A stretch of DNA of 64,000 nucleotides from NCBI GenBank assembly GCA_964036045.1, contig OZ038378.1:42533228-42597227 (forward strand). The letters run 5' to 3'. Shown piece after piece: positions 31,530-43,590 of this stretch (the stretch's first letter is position 1; the number at the start of each line of letters is the position of its first letter). Made by a program: the position numbers and the translations under genes. The notes below the pieces were generated by a model that saw nothing but the letters and a program-made list of their open reading frames with translations, did no database searches and was not told the DNA's origin. The stretch comes from Eutreptiella sp. 'Long Island Sound 2002' (Eukaryota; Euglenozoa; Euglenophyceae; Eutreptiales; Eutreptiaceae).

Positions 31530-34154
31530 ATGGAAATGACGGGGAGCCCTGTCCGCCGGATGTTCAGTGCTCCGTGGGACTCCGAGGGATATCATACTTG
31601 TTACCCTTCGGATGGTGCCGGCGCAGAGCCAGATTTCCCGGCGAGGCGATCACACAACGCCCCAAATCCTGAATTCGATCATGATGGAGAACGGGAAACG
31701 TTGCCGCGAAGGTCGGCAACAACAGGAGTCCCAAGGCATACCGAGCTCGGTATGTTGGGAGCGGAGGCAGGAAGGAGGGACGGTGACGGGACGGGCGACT
31801 CCGTGATGGGCGGAGGAGAGGAGCGGGGAGCTTCGGGAGGTCTGCCGCAGGATGGCCGGGACCGGGAAGAAGATGGTCGACATCCACACGAGGACGCCAA
31901 GGAAGTGGCGTGCGGGGACGGGGCGCGTGAAGATCACTGCCATTGCCGACATGTGGACTTCCTCTTCGGGAGGTATCCCTGGCCGGGCAAATATGCCAGT
32001 ATTCAAAGGATCGACAAGCTGGACGACACCACGGGTGGAATTCTTGAGGACCAGGCCATCTTCGACAACACTCTAAAGAGTATCCGATCACATCAAGAGG
32101 ACTACGAGGCCAAGCTGGAGACAATGTCGGTACAGCAGCAAGGAATGGTGGACAAAATGATCAAGTACCTGGAGAATGTCGAGGACAGGATGAAGAAGTT
32201 CGAGAGGGGTGCAGGAGTCCCGGCACCAGGTCCCGATCTACCACAGGATCGTGCCCCGGAATCTTTGGTGAGGCGGTTGATGACATTGAGGACAGCCGTC
32301 GAAGGAGTGGCGCCCATGGAGGGTCCCATGGAATCGGCCCCATACGGTCCGCCACGGGTTGACCCCTCATTGTTGAGGCACATCCCACTTTTCTCGGCCA
32401 GTGTCATGTTGGGAGAGAAGACGCCGGAAAAAGGCTCAGGGATTGGTACGCCCCATTGTGATACCCGTGAAAGAACAGTTGAGATTGACATGAGCAGCCC
32501 GCCAGCCGCTGAGACGTTCGATGCTTGTGCAGCGTATGAGCGCCGGGTTGCTGAAATGGACTCGGAAATACGTGGAGGATGAGGTGGGGAATCATGGGTG
32601 CAAGATCCGCGGTCGGGTATATGGGCCATGGTCGGTCCGAGCATGGAAGAAGACAAATCTGGACCGCGGGAAGACATGGAGATCCAAGGAGTTTACTCCC
32701 AATCCCCGGGCAACGGGAATGGTGGAAGTATCCGGCTTGGGGGCGTCATTGCTTCGAATGTTGGGGACACTGTACGCATCGAAGACCTCCGTGGTGTGAA
32801 AATACCCCATTACGACGCCAACCCCGCCAACTTGGACAATTTCATCCTAGATTAGAAAGACTTTGATGAGGAAGTTGTTGGTGAGATGCGGTTCGGATTG
32901 GATGCTTGAGACAAGTGGGCATGTCGTACTTTCCCACACAGTTTGGCCCCGGAGTTGAAGGCGGATTTGCGTGACGCAATTTGGGAGAAGAGGATCCGTA
33001 CGGAGGGGCAGCGTTTGGACTGGTTTGAGCAAGAAGAAAGGGTGGATACCCCCAACCAAAGGCTTGATGACTTTGAACGTGGGGAGCTGCGGTTGAGGGA
33101 GTGGAGGGGATATTATCGAAAGTACCGCCGACTTCTAAAGCAAGTTGAGGATTGGTCGGAATCGGGTGAGATTTGCCACCTCTTGCAGGATGTCCTTCCA
33201 GCCTATTGGAAGAAGCGGGTGGAAGACGAGGAGAAGAAGCGGGCAAAGAAACGTATGGCAGTACGCATCATGTCGCTGGAGGGGCAGCACCCGGGCATTA
33301 CGGAATATTTCTGACGGAACCTCGAAGCGCCGGAGCGGATGATCTCGTTGAAGAATTCCGTGTACATGGAGGTGTTTGATGAGACCGCGGGGGCACGTCT
33401 CCTTCAACTCAACAATGTCGAATGAAAACGCGGTTAAAAACTAAAATTGCAGATGATACCCACGCAAATGAGCCTGGACTCAATCATCCAGTACGAGAGC
33501 GTCGAATTGAAGCTCAACTGCAAAAATGAAGCGCATATTAAAGACCGTCACAATAATGGGAACCATGATGGCTGTGAAGATCCACATCATCGAGAGGTCC
33601 TAGATGATCGCGGCGGGAGTTCGGAATATGCCGTAAGCGAGAGTATGACCCGGGAAGATCATGAGGAAGCGCATTCCTTTGCGTTTGTGGCGCACAACAC
33701 GAAGGAGCATGGGTAAGACAAGTCGAAGTGGAGGAGAGCACCACCCAGTGGAGGAATGGGGAAACCGCCGCGGAGGATCGGCAATCCGCCGCTCTCCTTC
33801 AAGGAATACCGGCGGGAACATGACGGTTGCTGGATCTGTTATGGGAAGAACCTGCCACACAAACACGATCATAAGACGTGCAAGATCTACGCGGAGGACA
33901 AGAAGGCTTTTTTCCAAGCCGACCCCGAGAAGGTGCCCAAAGAGAAGCGTATAGAGGCTTGGAAGCGTGGGCAAAGTGCCTGTGGACGCTCGGGAGGACA
34001 AGGGCATGGCGGTGACCGCCGAATTCGACAAATCCAGGAAGTGGCTGACTCGTTAATGCGGGGCATGGAAGCGCTCCAGGCCGTGCAGAACGAGAGAAGT
34101 GCCCTATGGCCGGGTGATTCGCAGCAAGACGGGGCTGCGGTGGACCGAACTTAG
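31530..34154 (+). pseudogene. gag: C gag, copy 1, decayed homologue of A gag
   Basis: Aligns with A gag along its length. The first 350 codons are open: WDSEGY at the start, HCHCRHVDFLFGRYP, then a coiled coil and VDPSLLRHIPLFSASVMLGE. In-frame stops then appear at 32580 (TGA), 32853 (TAG), about 32908 (TGA), 33313 (TGA) and 33423 (TGA); two of these replace Trp codons of A. A 24-bp deletion near 33069 removes eight residues that copy 2 keeps. The zinc knuckle CWICYGKNLPHKHDHKTC has the same unusual spacing as in A. It ends in TAG followed in frame by protease. Confidence 0.85.
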
Positions 34155-34175
34155 AGAAGCCCCCACGGGAGTGGG
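34152..34175 (+). promoter_or_regulatory. gag UAG with downstream stem-loop, readthrough candidate (C copy 1)
   Basis: TAG at 34152-34154, 7-nt spacer, stem arms CCCAC (34162-34166) and GTGGG (34171-34175). Same layout as A. Confidence 0.55.
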
Positions 34176-34823
34176 ACACCAGAGGACTCTCCTCCGAAAA
34201 TCAGCGGAATCCAATCGAAGAAGGCATCTACGGTGCCGAAGAAGGTTCCGAAGGAGCCAAAGCCACTGAGTTCAACCAGTGCTAATCCATGGGACGCCCC
34301 GCGAAGGGAAGTACAAGTGGATACTGGCAGCTGGGACAAGAAGGTTGGAGAGACCACGGAGGGTCCCTTGGATGGGCAGAACCAACCCAAAATCCATGAG
34401 ATACGCGATCACACGTTGGATGTCCTTATGCACCCGTCCGTGCTAGAGTTGCATGCTGTGAGAGTCGTCCGTACACCACATGGCAATGAGCGGCAATTGC
34501 ACTCGAAGGTGCGGGTGATGTGTGGACGGAAGGAGGTGATCACGGATGCCTTGGTGGATACTGGGGCCCAGGTAAGCTTGGTGCAGAATGGACTGTTTCC
34601 GGACACATGTCTGAAGAGCAGTGACCGAGCAGTGCGCCTCAAGGTTGCAAACGGCGAGATCATGGGTGGAGGAGCCGGTGAGGCCGAACTCGGCCTGGAA
34701 ATTTGGGAGCCTGACCGATTGGATCGACCGGACTAAGCTAAACGCTTGCTGCTCCATGGAAAATTCTACGAGGCAAATCTCTCCGATTGGGATATCATAA
34801 TCGGCTATGATTTCATAGTCAGC
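34155..34823 (+). pseudogene. PR: C protease, 5' part (interrupted by satellite element)
   Basis: In frame with gag after the UAG. VTDALVDTGAQVSLV is the retropepsin active site, and DWDIIIGYDFIV is the distal segment. A TAA at 34734-34736 breaks the frame first. The gene is then cut at 34823 by the 9.55-kb element. After the element, codons resume at 44384 exactly where the A protease predicts. Confidence 0.85.
34817..34823. repeat. 7-bp target-site duplication (left) of satellite element
   Basis: AGTCAGC here and at 44377-44383. Counting one copy only, the flanking C protease codons line up without gap with those of element A, which supports a true target duplication. Confidence 0.85.
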
Positions 34824-34855
34824 CATATATCGCACGAGGTCGCCCCCCCCTACCT
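34824..34855 (+). repeat. left terminal inverted repeat
   Basis: Partner of 44345-44376. Just inside, CCCTACCT and AGGTAGAGGG form a local fold-back. Confidence 0.8.
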
Positions 34856-35054
34856 TGGAGGTAGAGGGGGGGTAGGGGGGGGTAGGGGGGGGGTGGGGCG
34901 GGGTAGGGGGGGGTGGGGGGGGGTAGGGGGGGGGTAGAGGGGGGTAGGGGGGGGTAGGGGGGGTGGGGGGGGGTAGGAGGGGGGAGGTAGGGGGGGGGGT
35001 AGGAGGGGGGAGGTAGGGGGGGGTCGAGAAGGTAGGGGGGGGTTTGGGGGGGAA
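34856..35054 (+). repeat. G-tract block (GTAGGGGGGG-like)
   Basis: Irregular repeats of GTAG plus 6-10 G, all G on the plus strand. Strong G-quadruplex potential. Similar blocks lie at 35404-35537 and 44265-44344. Confidence 0.9.
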
Positions 35055-35335
35055 GGTGGTGCACACACAAGGCGGAACACACAAAAGGCGGCCTGTTGCC
35101 ACCGCAGGAGTCTTGTCATTTAAGGGGCCACAGGCAAGGCGGTGCACAGAGAAGGCGGTGCACACACAAGGCGGAACACACAAAAGGCGGTCTGTGGCCA
35201 CCGCAGGAGTCTTGTTATTTAAGGGGCCACAGGCAAGGCGGTACACACAGAAGGGGGTGCACACACAAGGCAGAACACACAAAAGGCGGAACACACAAAA
35301 GGCGGTCTCTAGCCACTGCAGGAGTCATGTTATTT
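35055..35335 (+). repeat. 99-bp tandem repeat, about three copies
   Basis: The landmark GCACACACAAGG recurs at 35061, 35160 and 35259, exactly 99 bp apart. Each unit contains GCAGGAGTC and TTATTTA(A)GGGG. The third has a small internal duplication. The unit length is a multiple of three, so a frame (35044-35337) stays open, but no known protein is encoded. Confidence 0.9.
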
Positions 35336-35846
35336 AGGGGGGCTGCGGGGGCTGGCCCCCGCGTCGAGCGAAGCGAGCCGTCTGTCGAGCGAAGCGAGCC
35401 GAAGGTAGGGGGGGGAGGTAGGGGGGGGCAGGTAGGGGGGGGAGGTAGGGGGGGGGGTTAGCGGGGGGGGTAGGGGGGGGAAGGGGGGGGTAGGGGGGGG
35501 ATAGGGGGGGGTAGGGGGAGGTAGGGGGGGGGTAGGTTCAGGTTCAGGTTCAGGACGACCTGCCCGAGGCTCCAGCACAGCCGGAGGGGGACCCAGAAAA
35601 CGAGGGGCTCCCAACCGCCACAAGGCGGCTTACTCGGTCCCGCCTGGAAAGGTCGAAGCGGGCGGCCCGTGGCGGCACCCCGAGCCACCGGGGGCCGACA
35701 CTTGCCGAGTTTCGGGGGGGGGGGTCCGCATGTGGTGTGGGCTGGGGCGCGAGGGCTAGGGGGGCTCAACTGCGCAGGGGCGTCAGTGTGCCGCTGGCGT
35801 CGGCCTGGACGGTGTCGGTGAGGGTGCTGCCGGCAAGGCATAACAG
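35336..35846 (+). other. GC-rich spacer with hairpin, short repeats and unique DNA
   Basis: Contains a perfect hairpin GCGGGGG-CTGG-CCCCCGC (35346-35363), two copies of TCGAGCGAAGCGAGCCG, a G-tract block (35404-35537), three GGTTCA hexamers near 35535-35553, and about 290 bp of unique GC-rich DNA to the satellite. No convincing gene. Confidence 0.7.
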
Positions 35847-38800
35847 GGCGCAGACTGGGGCTGCGCAGGAGCGCAGACTGGGGCTGCGCAGGGGCGCAGA
35901 CTGGGGCTGCGCATGGGCGCAGGCTGGGGATGCGCAGGGGCGCAGACTGGGGCTGCGCAGGAGCGCAGACTGGGGCTGCGCCGGGGCGCAGACTGGGGCC
36001 GCGCAGGGGCGCAGACTGGGGCTGCGCAGGGGCGCAGACTGGGGCTGCGCATGGGCGCAGACTGGGGCTGCGCAGGGGCGCAGACTGGGGCTGCGCAGGA
36101 GCGCAGACTGGGGCTGCGCAGGGGCGCAGACTGGGGCTGCGCAGGGGCGCGGAATGGGGCCGTGCAGGGGCGCAGACTGGGGCTGCGCATGGGCGCAGAC
36201 TGGGGCTGCGCAGGGGCGCAGACTGGGGCTGCGCAGGTGCGCAGACTGGGGCTGCGCAGGGGCGCAGACTGGGGCTGCGCAGGGGCGCAGACTGGGGCTG
36301 CGCAGGGGCGCAGACTGGGGCTGCGCAGGGGCGCAGACTGGGGCTGCGCAGGAGCGCAGACTGGGGCTGCGCAGGAGCGCAGACAGGGGCTGCGCAGGGG
36401 CGCAGACTGGGGCTGCGCAGGCGCGCAGACTGGGGCTGCGCAGGCGCGCAGACTGGGGCTGCGCAGGGGCGCTGACTGGGGCTGCGCAGGGGCGCTGACT
36501 GGGGCTGCGCAGGGGCGCAGACTGGGGCTGCGCAGGGGCGCAGACTGGGGCTGCGCAGGGGCGCAGACTGGGGCTGCGCAGGGGCGCAGACTGGGGCTGC
36601 GCAGGGGCGCAGACTGGGGCTGCGCATGGGCGCAGACTGGGGCCGCGCAGGGGCGCAGACTGGGGCTGTGCAGGCGGGCAGACTGGGGCTGCGCAGGGGC
36701 GCAGACTGGGGCTGCGCAGGGGCGCAGACTGGGGCTGCGCAGGGGCGCAGACTGGGGCTGCGCAGGGGCGCAGACTGGGGCTGCGCAGGGGCGCAGACTG
36801 GGGCTGCGCATGAGCGCAGACTGGGGCTGCGCAGGGGCGCAGACTGGGGCTGCGCATGGGCGCAGACTGGGGCTGCGCAGGGGCGCAGACTGGGGCTGCA
36901 CAGGGGCGCAGACTGGGGCTGCGCAGAGGCGCAGACTGGGGCTGCGCAGGGGCGCAGACTGGGGCTGCGCATGCGCGCAGACTGGGGCTGCGCAGGGGCG
37001 CAGACTGGGGCTGCGCAGGGGCGCAGACTGGGGCTGCGCAGGGGCGCAGACTGGGGCTGCGCAGGAGCGCGGACTGGGGCTGCGCATGGGCGCAGACTGG
37101 AGCTGCGCAGGGGCGCAGACTGGGGCTGCACATGCGCGCAGACTGGGGCTGCGCATGCGCGCAGACTGGGGCTGCGCAGGGGCGCAGACTGGGGCTGCGC
37201 ATGGGCGCTGACTGGGGCTGCGCAAGGGCGCTGACTGGGGCTGCGCAGAGGCGCAGACTGGGGCTGCGCAGGGGCGCAGACTGGGGCTGCGCAGGGGCGC
37301 AGACTGGGGCTGCGCAGGGGCGCAGACTGGGGCTGCGCAGGGGCGCAGACTGGGGCTGCGCAGGGGCGCAGACTGGGGCTGCGCAGGGGCGCAGACTGGG
37401 GCTGCGCAGGGGCGCAGACTGGGGCTGCGCAGGGGCGCAGACTGGGGCTGCGCATGAGCGCAGACTGGGGCTGTGCAGGGGCGCAGACTGGGGCTGCGCA
37501 TGGGCGCAGACTGGGGCTGCGCAGTGGCACAGACTGGGGCTGTGCAGGGGCGCAGACTGGGGCTGCGCAGGGGCGCAGACTGGGGCTGCGCAGGGGCGCA
37601 GACTGGGGCTGCGCATGGGCGCAGACTGGGGCTGCGCAGGGGCGCAGACTGGAGCTGCGCAGGGGCGCAGACTGGGGCTGCGCATGCGCGCAGACTGGGG
37701 CTGCGCAGTGGCACAGACCGGGGCTGCACATGCGAGCAGACTGGGGCTGCGCAGGAGCGCAGACTGGGGCTGCGCAGGGGCGCAGACTGGGGCTGTGCAG
37801 GAGCGCAGACTGGGGCTGCGCAGGGGCGCAGACTGGGGCTGTGCAGGAGCGCAGACTGGGGCTGCGCAGGGGCGCAGACTGGGGCTGCGCAGGGGCGCAG
37901 ACTGGGGCTGCGCAGGGGCGCAGACTGGGGCTGTGCAGGAGCGCAGACTGGGGCTGCGCAGGGGCGCAGACCTGGGGCTGCGCAGGGGCGCAGACTGGGG
38001 CTGCGCAGGGGCGCAGACTGGGGCTGCGCAGGGGCGCAGACTGGGGCTGCGCATGCGCGCAGACTGGGGCTGCGCATGGGCGCAGACTGGGGCTGCGCAG
38101 GGGGGCAGACTGGGGCTGCGCAGGGGCGCAGAGTGGGGCTGCGCAGGGGCGCAGACTGGGGCTGCGCAGGGGCGCAGACTAGAGCTGCGCATGAGCGCAG
38201 ACTGGGGCTGCGCAGGGGCGCAGACTGGGGCTGCGCATGGGCGCAGACTGGGGCTGCGCAGGGGCGCAGACTGGGGCTGCGCAGGGGCGCAGACTGGAGC
38301 TGCGCAGGGGCGCAGACTGGGGCTGCGCATGCGCGCAGACTGGGGCTGCGCAGTGGCACAGACCGGGGCTGCACATGCGAGCAGACTGGGGCTGCGCAGG
38401 AGCGCAGACTGGGGCTGCGCAGGGGCGCAGACTGGGGCTGTGCAGGAGCGCAGACTGGGGCTGCGCAGGGGCGCAGACTGGGGCTGTGCAGGAGCGCAGA
38501 CTGGGGCTGCGCAGGGGCGCAGACTGGGACTGCTCATGGGCGCAGACTGGGGCTGCGCAGGGGCGCAGACTGGGGCTGCGCAGGAGCGCAGACTGGGGCT
38601 GCGCAGGGGCGCAGACTGGGGCTGCGCAGGGGCGCAGACTGGGGCTGCGCAGGGGCGCAGACTGGGGCTGCGCAGGGGCGCAGACTGGGGCTGCGCATGC
38701 GCGCAGACTGGGGCTGCGCATGGGCGCAGACTGGGGCTGCGCAGGGGGGCAGACTGGGGCTGCGCAGGGGCGCAGACTGGGGCTGCACAGGGGCGCAGAC

Positions 38801-41800
38801 TGGGGCTGCGCAGGGGCGCAGACTAGAGCTGCGCATGAGCGCAGACTGGGGCTGCGCAGGGGCGCAGACTGGGGCTGCGCATGGGCGCAGACTGGGGCTG
38901 CGCAGGGGCGCAGACCGGGGCTGCGCAGGGGCGCAGACTGGGGCTGCGCAGAGGCGCAGACTGGGGCCGCGCAGGGGCGCAGACTGGGGCTGCGCATGCG
39001 CGCAGACTGGGGCTGCGCAGGGGCGCAGACTGGGGCTGCGCAGGGGCGCAGACTGGGGCTGCGCAGGGGCGCAGACTGGGGCTGCGCAGGAGCGCAGACT
39101 GGGGCTGCGCATGGGCGCAGACTGGAGCTGCGCAGGGGCGCAGACTGGGGCTGCACATGCGCGCAGACTGGGGCTGCGCATGCGCGCAGACTGGGGCTGC
39201 GCAGGGGCGCAGACTGGGGCTGCGCATGGGCGCTGACTGGGGCTGCGCAAGGGCGCTGACTGGGGCTGCGCAGAGGCGCAGACTGGGGCTGTGCAGGGGC
39301 GCAGACTGGGGCTGCGCAGGGGCGCAGACTGGGGCTGCGCAGGGGCGCAGACTGGGGCTGCGCAGGGGCGCAGACTGGGGCTGCGCAGGGGCGCAGACTG
39401 GGGCTGCGCAGGGGCGCAGACTGGGGCTGCGCAGGGGCGCAGACTGGGGCTGCGCAGGGGCGCAGACTGGGGCTGCGCATGAGCGCAGACTGGGGCTGTG
39501 CAGGGGCGCAGACTGGGGCTGCGCATGGGCGCAGACTGGGGCTGCGCAGTGGCGCAGACTGGGGCTGTGCAGGGGCGCAGACTGGGGCTGCGCAGGGGCG
39601 CAGACTGGGGCTGCGCAGGGGCGCAGACTGGGGCTGCGCATGGGCGCAGACTGGGGCTGCGCAGGGGCGCAGACTGGAGCTGCGCAGGGGCGCAGACTGG
39701 GGCTGCGCATGCGCGCAGACTGGGGCTGCGCAGTGGCACAGACCGGGGCTGCACATGCGAGCAGACTGGGGCTGCGCAGGAGCGCAGACTGGGGCTGCGC
39801 AGGGGCGCAGACTGGGGCTGTGCAGGAGCGCAGACTGGGGCTGCGCAGGGGCGCAGACTGGGGCTGTGCAGGAGCGCAGACTGGGGCTGCGCAGGGGCGC
39901 AGACTGGGACTGCTCATGGGCGCAGACTGGGGCTGCGCAGGGGCGCAGACTGGGGCTGTGCAGGAGCGCAGACTGGGGCTGCGCAGGGGCGCAGACTGGG
40001 GCTGCGCAGGGGCGCAGACTGGGGCTGCGCAAGGGCGCAGACTGGGGCTGCGCAGGGGCGCAGACTGGAGCTGCGCATGCGCGCAGACTGGGGCTGCGCA
40101 TGGGCGCAGACTGGGGCTGCGCAGGGGGGCAGACTGGGGCTGCGCAGGGGCGCAGAGTGGGGCTGCGGAGGGGCGCAGACTGGGGCTGCGCAGGGGCGCA
40201 GACTAGAGCTGCGCATGAGCGCAGACTGGGGCTGCGCAGGGGCGCACACTGGGGCTGCGCATGGGCGCAGACTGGGGCTGCGCAGGGGCGCAGACTGGGG
40301 CTGCGCAGGGGCGCAGACTGGAGCTGCGCAGGGGCGCAGACTGGGGCTGCGCATGCGCGCAGACTGGGGCTGCGCAGTGGCACAGACCGGGGCTGCACAT
40401 GCGAGCAGACTGGGGCTGCGCAGGAGCGCAGACTGGGGCTGCGCAGGGGCGCAGACTGGGGCTGTGCAGGAGCGCAGACTGGGGCTGCGCAGGGGCGCAG
40501 ACTGGGGCTGTGCAGGAGCGCAGACTGGGGCTGCGCAGGGGCGCAGACTGGGACTGCTCATGGGCGCAGACTGGGGCTGCGCAGGGGCGCAGACTGGGGC
40601 TGCGCAGGAGCGCAGACTGGGGCTGCGCAGGGGCGCAGACTGGGGCTGCGCAGGGGCGCAGACTGGGGCTGCGCAGGGGCGCAGACTGGGGCTGCGCAGG
40701 GGCGCAGACTGGGGCTGCGCATGCGCGCAGACTGGGGCTGCGCATGGGCGCAGACTGGGGCTGCGCAGGGGGGCAGACTGGGGCTGCGCAGGGGCGCAGA
40801 CCCGGGCTGCACAGGGGCGCAGACTGGGGCTGCGCAGGGGCGCAGACTAGAGCTGCGCATGAGCGCAGACTGGGGCTGCGCAGGGGCGCAGACTGGGGCT
40901 GCGCATGGGCGCAGACTTGGGCTGCGCAGGGGCGCAGACTGGGGCTGCGCAGGGGCGCAGACTGGGGCTGCGCAGGGGCGCAGACCGGGGCTGCGCAGGG
41001 GCGCAGACTAGGGCTGCGCATGCGCGCAGACTGGGGCTGCGCATGAGCGCAGACTGGGGCTGCGCAGGGGCGCAGACTGGGGCTGCGCATGGGCGCAGAC
41101 TGGGGCTGCGCAGGGGCGCAGACTGGGGCTGTGCAGGGGCGCAGACTGGGGCTGCGCAGGGGCGGAGACTCGGGCTGCGCAGGGGCGCAGACTTGGGCTG
41201 CGCAGGGGCGCAGACTGGGGCTGCGCAGGGGCGCAGACTGGGGCTGCGCAGGGGCGCAGACTGGGGCTGCGCATGCGCGCAGACTTGGGCTGCGCAGTGG
41301 CGCAGACTGGGGCTGCACATGCGCGCAGACTGGGGCTGTGCAGGGGCGCAGACTGGGGCTGCGCAGGGGCGCAGACTCGGGCTGCGCAGGGGCGCAGACT
41401 GGGGCTGCGCAGGGGCGCAGACTGGGGCTGCGCATGGGCGCAGACTGGGGCTGTGCATGGGCGCAGACTGGGGCTGCGCAGGGGCGCAGACTGGGGCTGC
41501 GCATGCGCGCAGACTGGGGCTGCGCAGTGGCGCAGACTGGGGCTGCACATGCGCGCAGACTGGGGCTGCGCAGGGGCGCAGACTGGGGCTGCGCAAGAGC
41601 GCAGACTGGGGCTGCGCAGGGGCACAGACCGGGGGTGCGCAGGGGCGCAGACTGGGGCTGCGCAGGGGCGCAGACTGGGGCTGTGCAGGGGCGCAGACTG
41701 GGGCTGCGCAGGGGAGCAGACTGGGGCTGCGCAGGGGCGCAGACCGGGGCTGCGCAGGGGCGCAGACTGGGGCTGCGCATGGGCGCAGACTGGGGCTGCG

Positions 41801-43445
41801 CAGGGGCGCAGACTGGGGCTGCGCATGGGCGCAGACTGGGGCTGCGCAGGGGCGCAGACTGGGGCTGCGCAAGAGCGCAGACTGGGGCTGCGCAGGGGCA
41901 CAGACCGGGGGTGCGCAGGGGCGCAGACTGGGGCTGCGCAGGGGCGCAGACTGGGGCTGTGCAGGGGCGCAGACTGGGGCTGCGCAGGGGAGCAGACTGG
42001 GGCTGCGCAGGGGCGCAGACCGGGGCTGCGCAGGGGCGCAGACTGGGGCTGCGCATGGGCGTAGACTGGGGCCGCGCAGGGGCGCACACTGGGGCTGCGC
42101 AGGGGCGCAGTCTGGGGCTGCGCAGGGGCGCAGACTGGGGCTGCGCAGGGGCGCAGACTGGGGCTGTGCAGGGGCGCAGACTGGGGCTGCGCAGGGGCGC
42201 AGACTGGGGCTGCGCAGGGGCGCAGACCGGGGCTGCGTAGGGGCGCAGACTGGGGCTGCGCATGGGCGTAGACTGGGGCCGCGCAGGGGCGCACACTGGG
42301 GCTGCGCAGGGGCGCATGGGCGCAGACTGGGGCTGCGCATGGGCGCAGACTGGGGCTGCGCAGGGGCGCAGACTGGGGCTGCGCAAGGGCGCAGACTGGG
42401 GCTGCGCAGGGGCGCAGACTGGGGCTGCGCAGGGGCGCAGACTGGGGCTGCGCATGGGCGCAGACTGGGGCTGCGCAGGGGCGCAGACTGGGGCTCCGCA
42501 GGGGCGCAGACTGGGGCTGCGCAGGGGCGCAGACTGGGGCTGCGCAGGGGCGCAGACTGGGGCTGCGCATGGGCGCGGACTGGGGCTGCGCAGGAGCGCA
42601 TACTGGGGCTGCGCAGGGGCGCAGACTGGGGCTGCGCAGGGGCGCAGACTGGGGCTGCGCAGGAGCGCAGACTGGGGCTCCGCAGGGGCGCAGACTGGGG
42701 TTGCGCATGGGCGCAGACTGGGGCTGCGCATGGGCGCAGACTTGGGCTGCGCATGGGCGCAGACTGGGGCTGCGCAGGGGCGCAGACTGGGGCTGCGCAG
42801 GGGCGCAGACTGGGGCTGCGCATCGGCGCAGACTGGGGCTGCGCAGGGGCGCAGACTGGGGCTGCGCATGGGCGCAGACTGGGGCTGCGCAGGGGCGCAG
42901 ACTGGGGCTGCGCAGGGGCGCAGACTGGGGCTGCGCAGGGGCGCAGACTGGGGCTGCGCATGGGCGCAGACTGGGGCTGCGCAGGGGCGCAGGCTGGGGC
43001 TGCGCATGGGCGCAGACTGGGGTTGCGCAGGGGCGCAGACTGGGGCTGCGCATGGGCGCTGACTGGGGCTGCGCATGGGCGCAGACTGGGGCTGCGCAGG
43101 GGCGCAGACTGGAACTGCGCGGGGGCGCAGACTGGGGCTGCGCAGGGGCGCAGACTGGGGCTGCGCAGGGGCGCAGACTGGGGCTGCGCAGGGGCGCAGA
43201 CTGGGGCTGCGCAGGGGCGCAGACTGGGGCTGCGCATGGGCACAGACTGGGGCTGCGTAGGGGCGCAGACTGGGGCTGCGCAGGGGCGCAGACTGGGGCT
43301 GCGCATGCGCGCAGACTGGGGCTGCGCAGGGGCGCAGACTGGGGCTGCGCATGCGCGCAGACTGGGGCTGCGCAGGGGCGCAGACTGGGGCTGCGCAGGG
43401 GCGCAGACTGGGGCTGCGCAGGGGCGCAGACTGGGGCTGCGCAGG
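35847..43445 (+). repeat. 23-bp satellite array, about 330 monomers
   Basis: The monomer is CTGCGCAGGGGCGCAG plus ACTGGGG. CTGCGC and GCGCAG pair to make a 6-bp stem with an AGGG loop in every monomer. Common variants are GCATGGGCGC, GCAGGAGCGC and GCATGCGCGC. Since 23 is not a multiple of three and no frame has a stop, all six frames stay open for thousands of bases and give a 23-residue periodic pseudo-protein (69 bp = three monomers). Higher-order repeats of 12, 28 and 88 monomers are visible. Confidence 0.98.
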
Positions 43446-43590
43446 AGGGGGGGGGGGGGGGGCGCCTCACCACAGGCTTTTGGCGACCCCCCCAGGCGCC
43501 GGGCTCCTCACCAGGAGGTTATTGGGGCCCGGGCCAGCGTGTGCGCGAGGGCCTCACCACAGGCTCTTGGCCCCGCGTTGTCGGGGGGGG
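43446..43590 (+). repeat. ~145-bp module, first copy
   Basis: G-run followed by GGCGCCTCACCACAGG and TTGGCGACCCCCCCAGG, ending in GTTGTC and a G-run. Inside, CCTCACCACAGGCT occurs twice. Near-identical to 43854-43998. Confidence 0.9.

Larger units (their letters stand above)
11693..34823 (+). repeat. B-C segmental duplication, copy 1 (contains nested A)
   Basis: After removing element A (14263-27441), this interval aligns collinearly with 53337-64000, at roughly 95-97% identity by eye. The repeated block begins inside B RT (ATCCAAGACCTTCTCC) and runs through B RNase H, B integrase, the small downstream ORFs, the C LTR, C gag and C protease. The right end of the homology lies beyond the window in copy 2. 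Confidence 0.9.

Noticed and set aside
34856-35054. Telomere-like TAGGGG repeats
   Set aside because: G-run length varies from 5 to 10 with no fixed telomeric unit, and the block is internal to a TIR-bounded insertion.
35766-38537. 923-aa and similar minus-strand Cys/Pro-rich repeat proteins, and their plus-strand partners
   Set aside because: All six frames are open because the 23-bp satellite monomer lacks stops; there is no codon bias, no defined start, and the frames shift freely with indels.
35847-43445. CRISPR-like regular repeat array
   Set aside because: Monomers are directly tandem without unique spacers, no cas genes are present, and the context is a eukaryotic retrotransposon.
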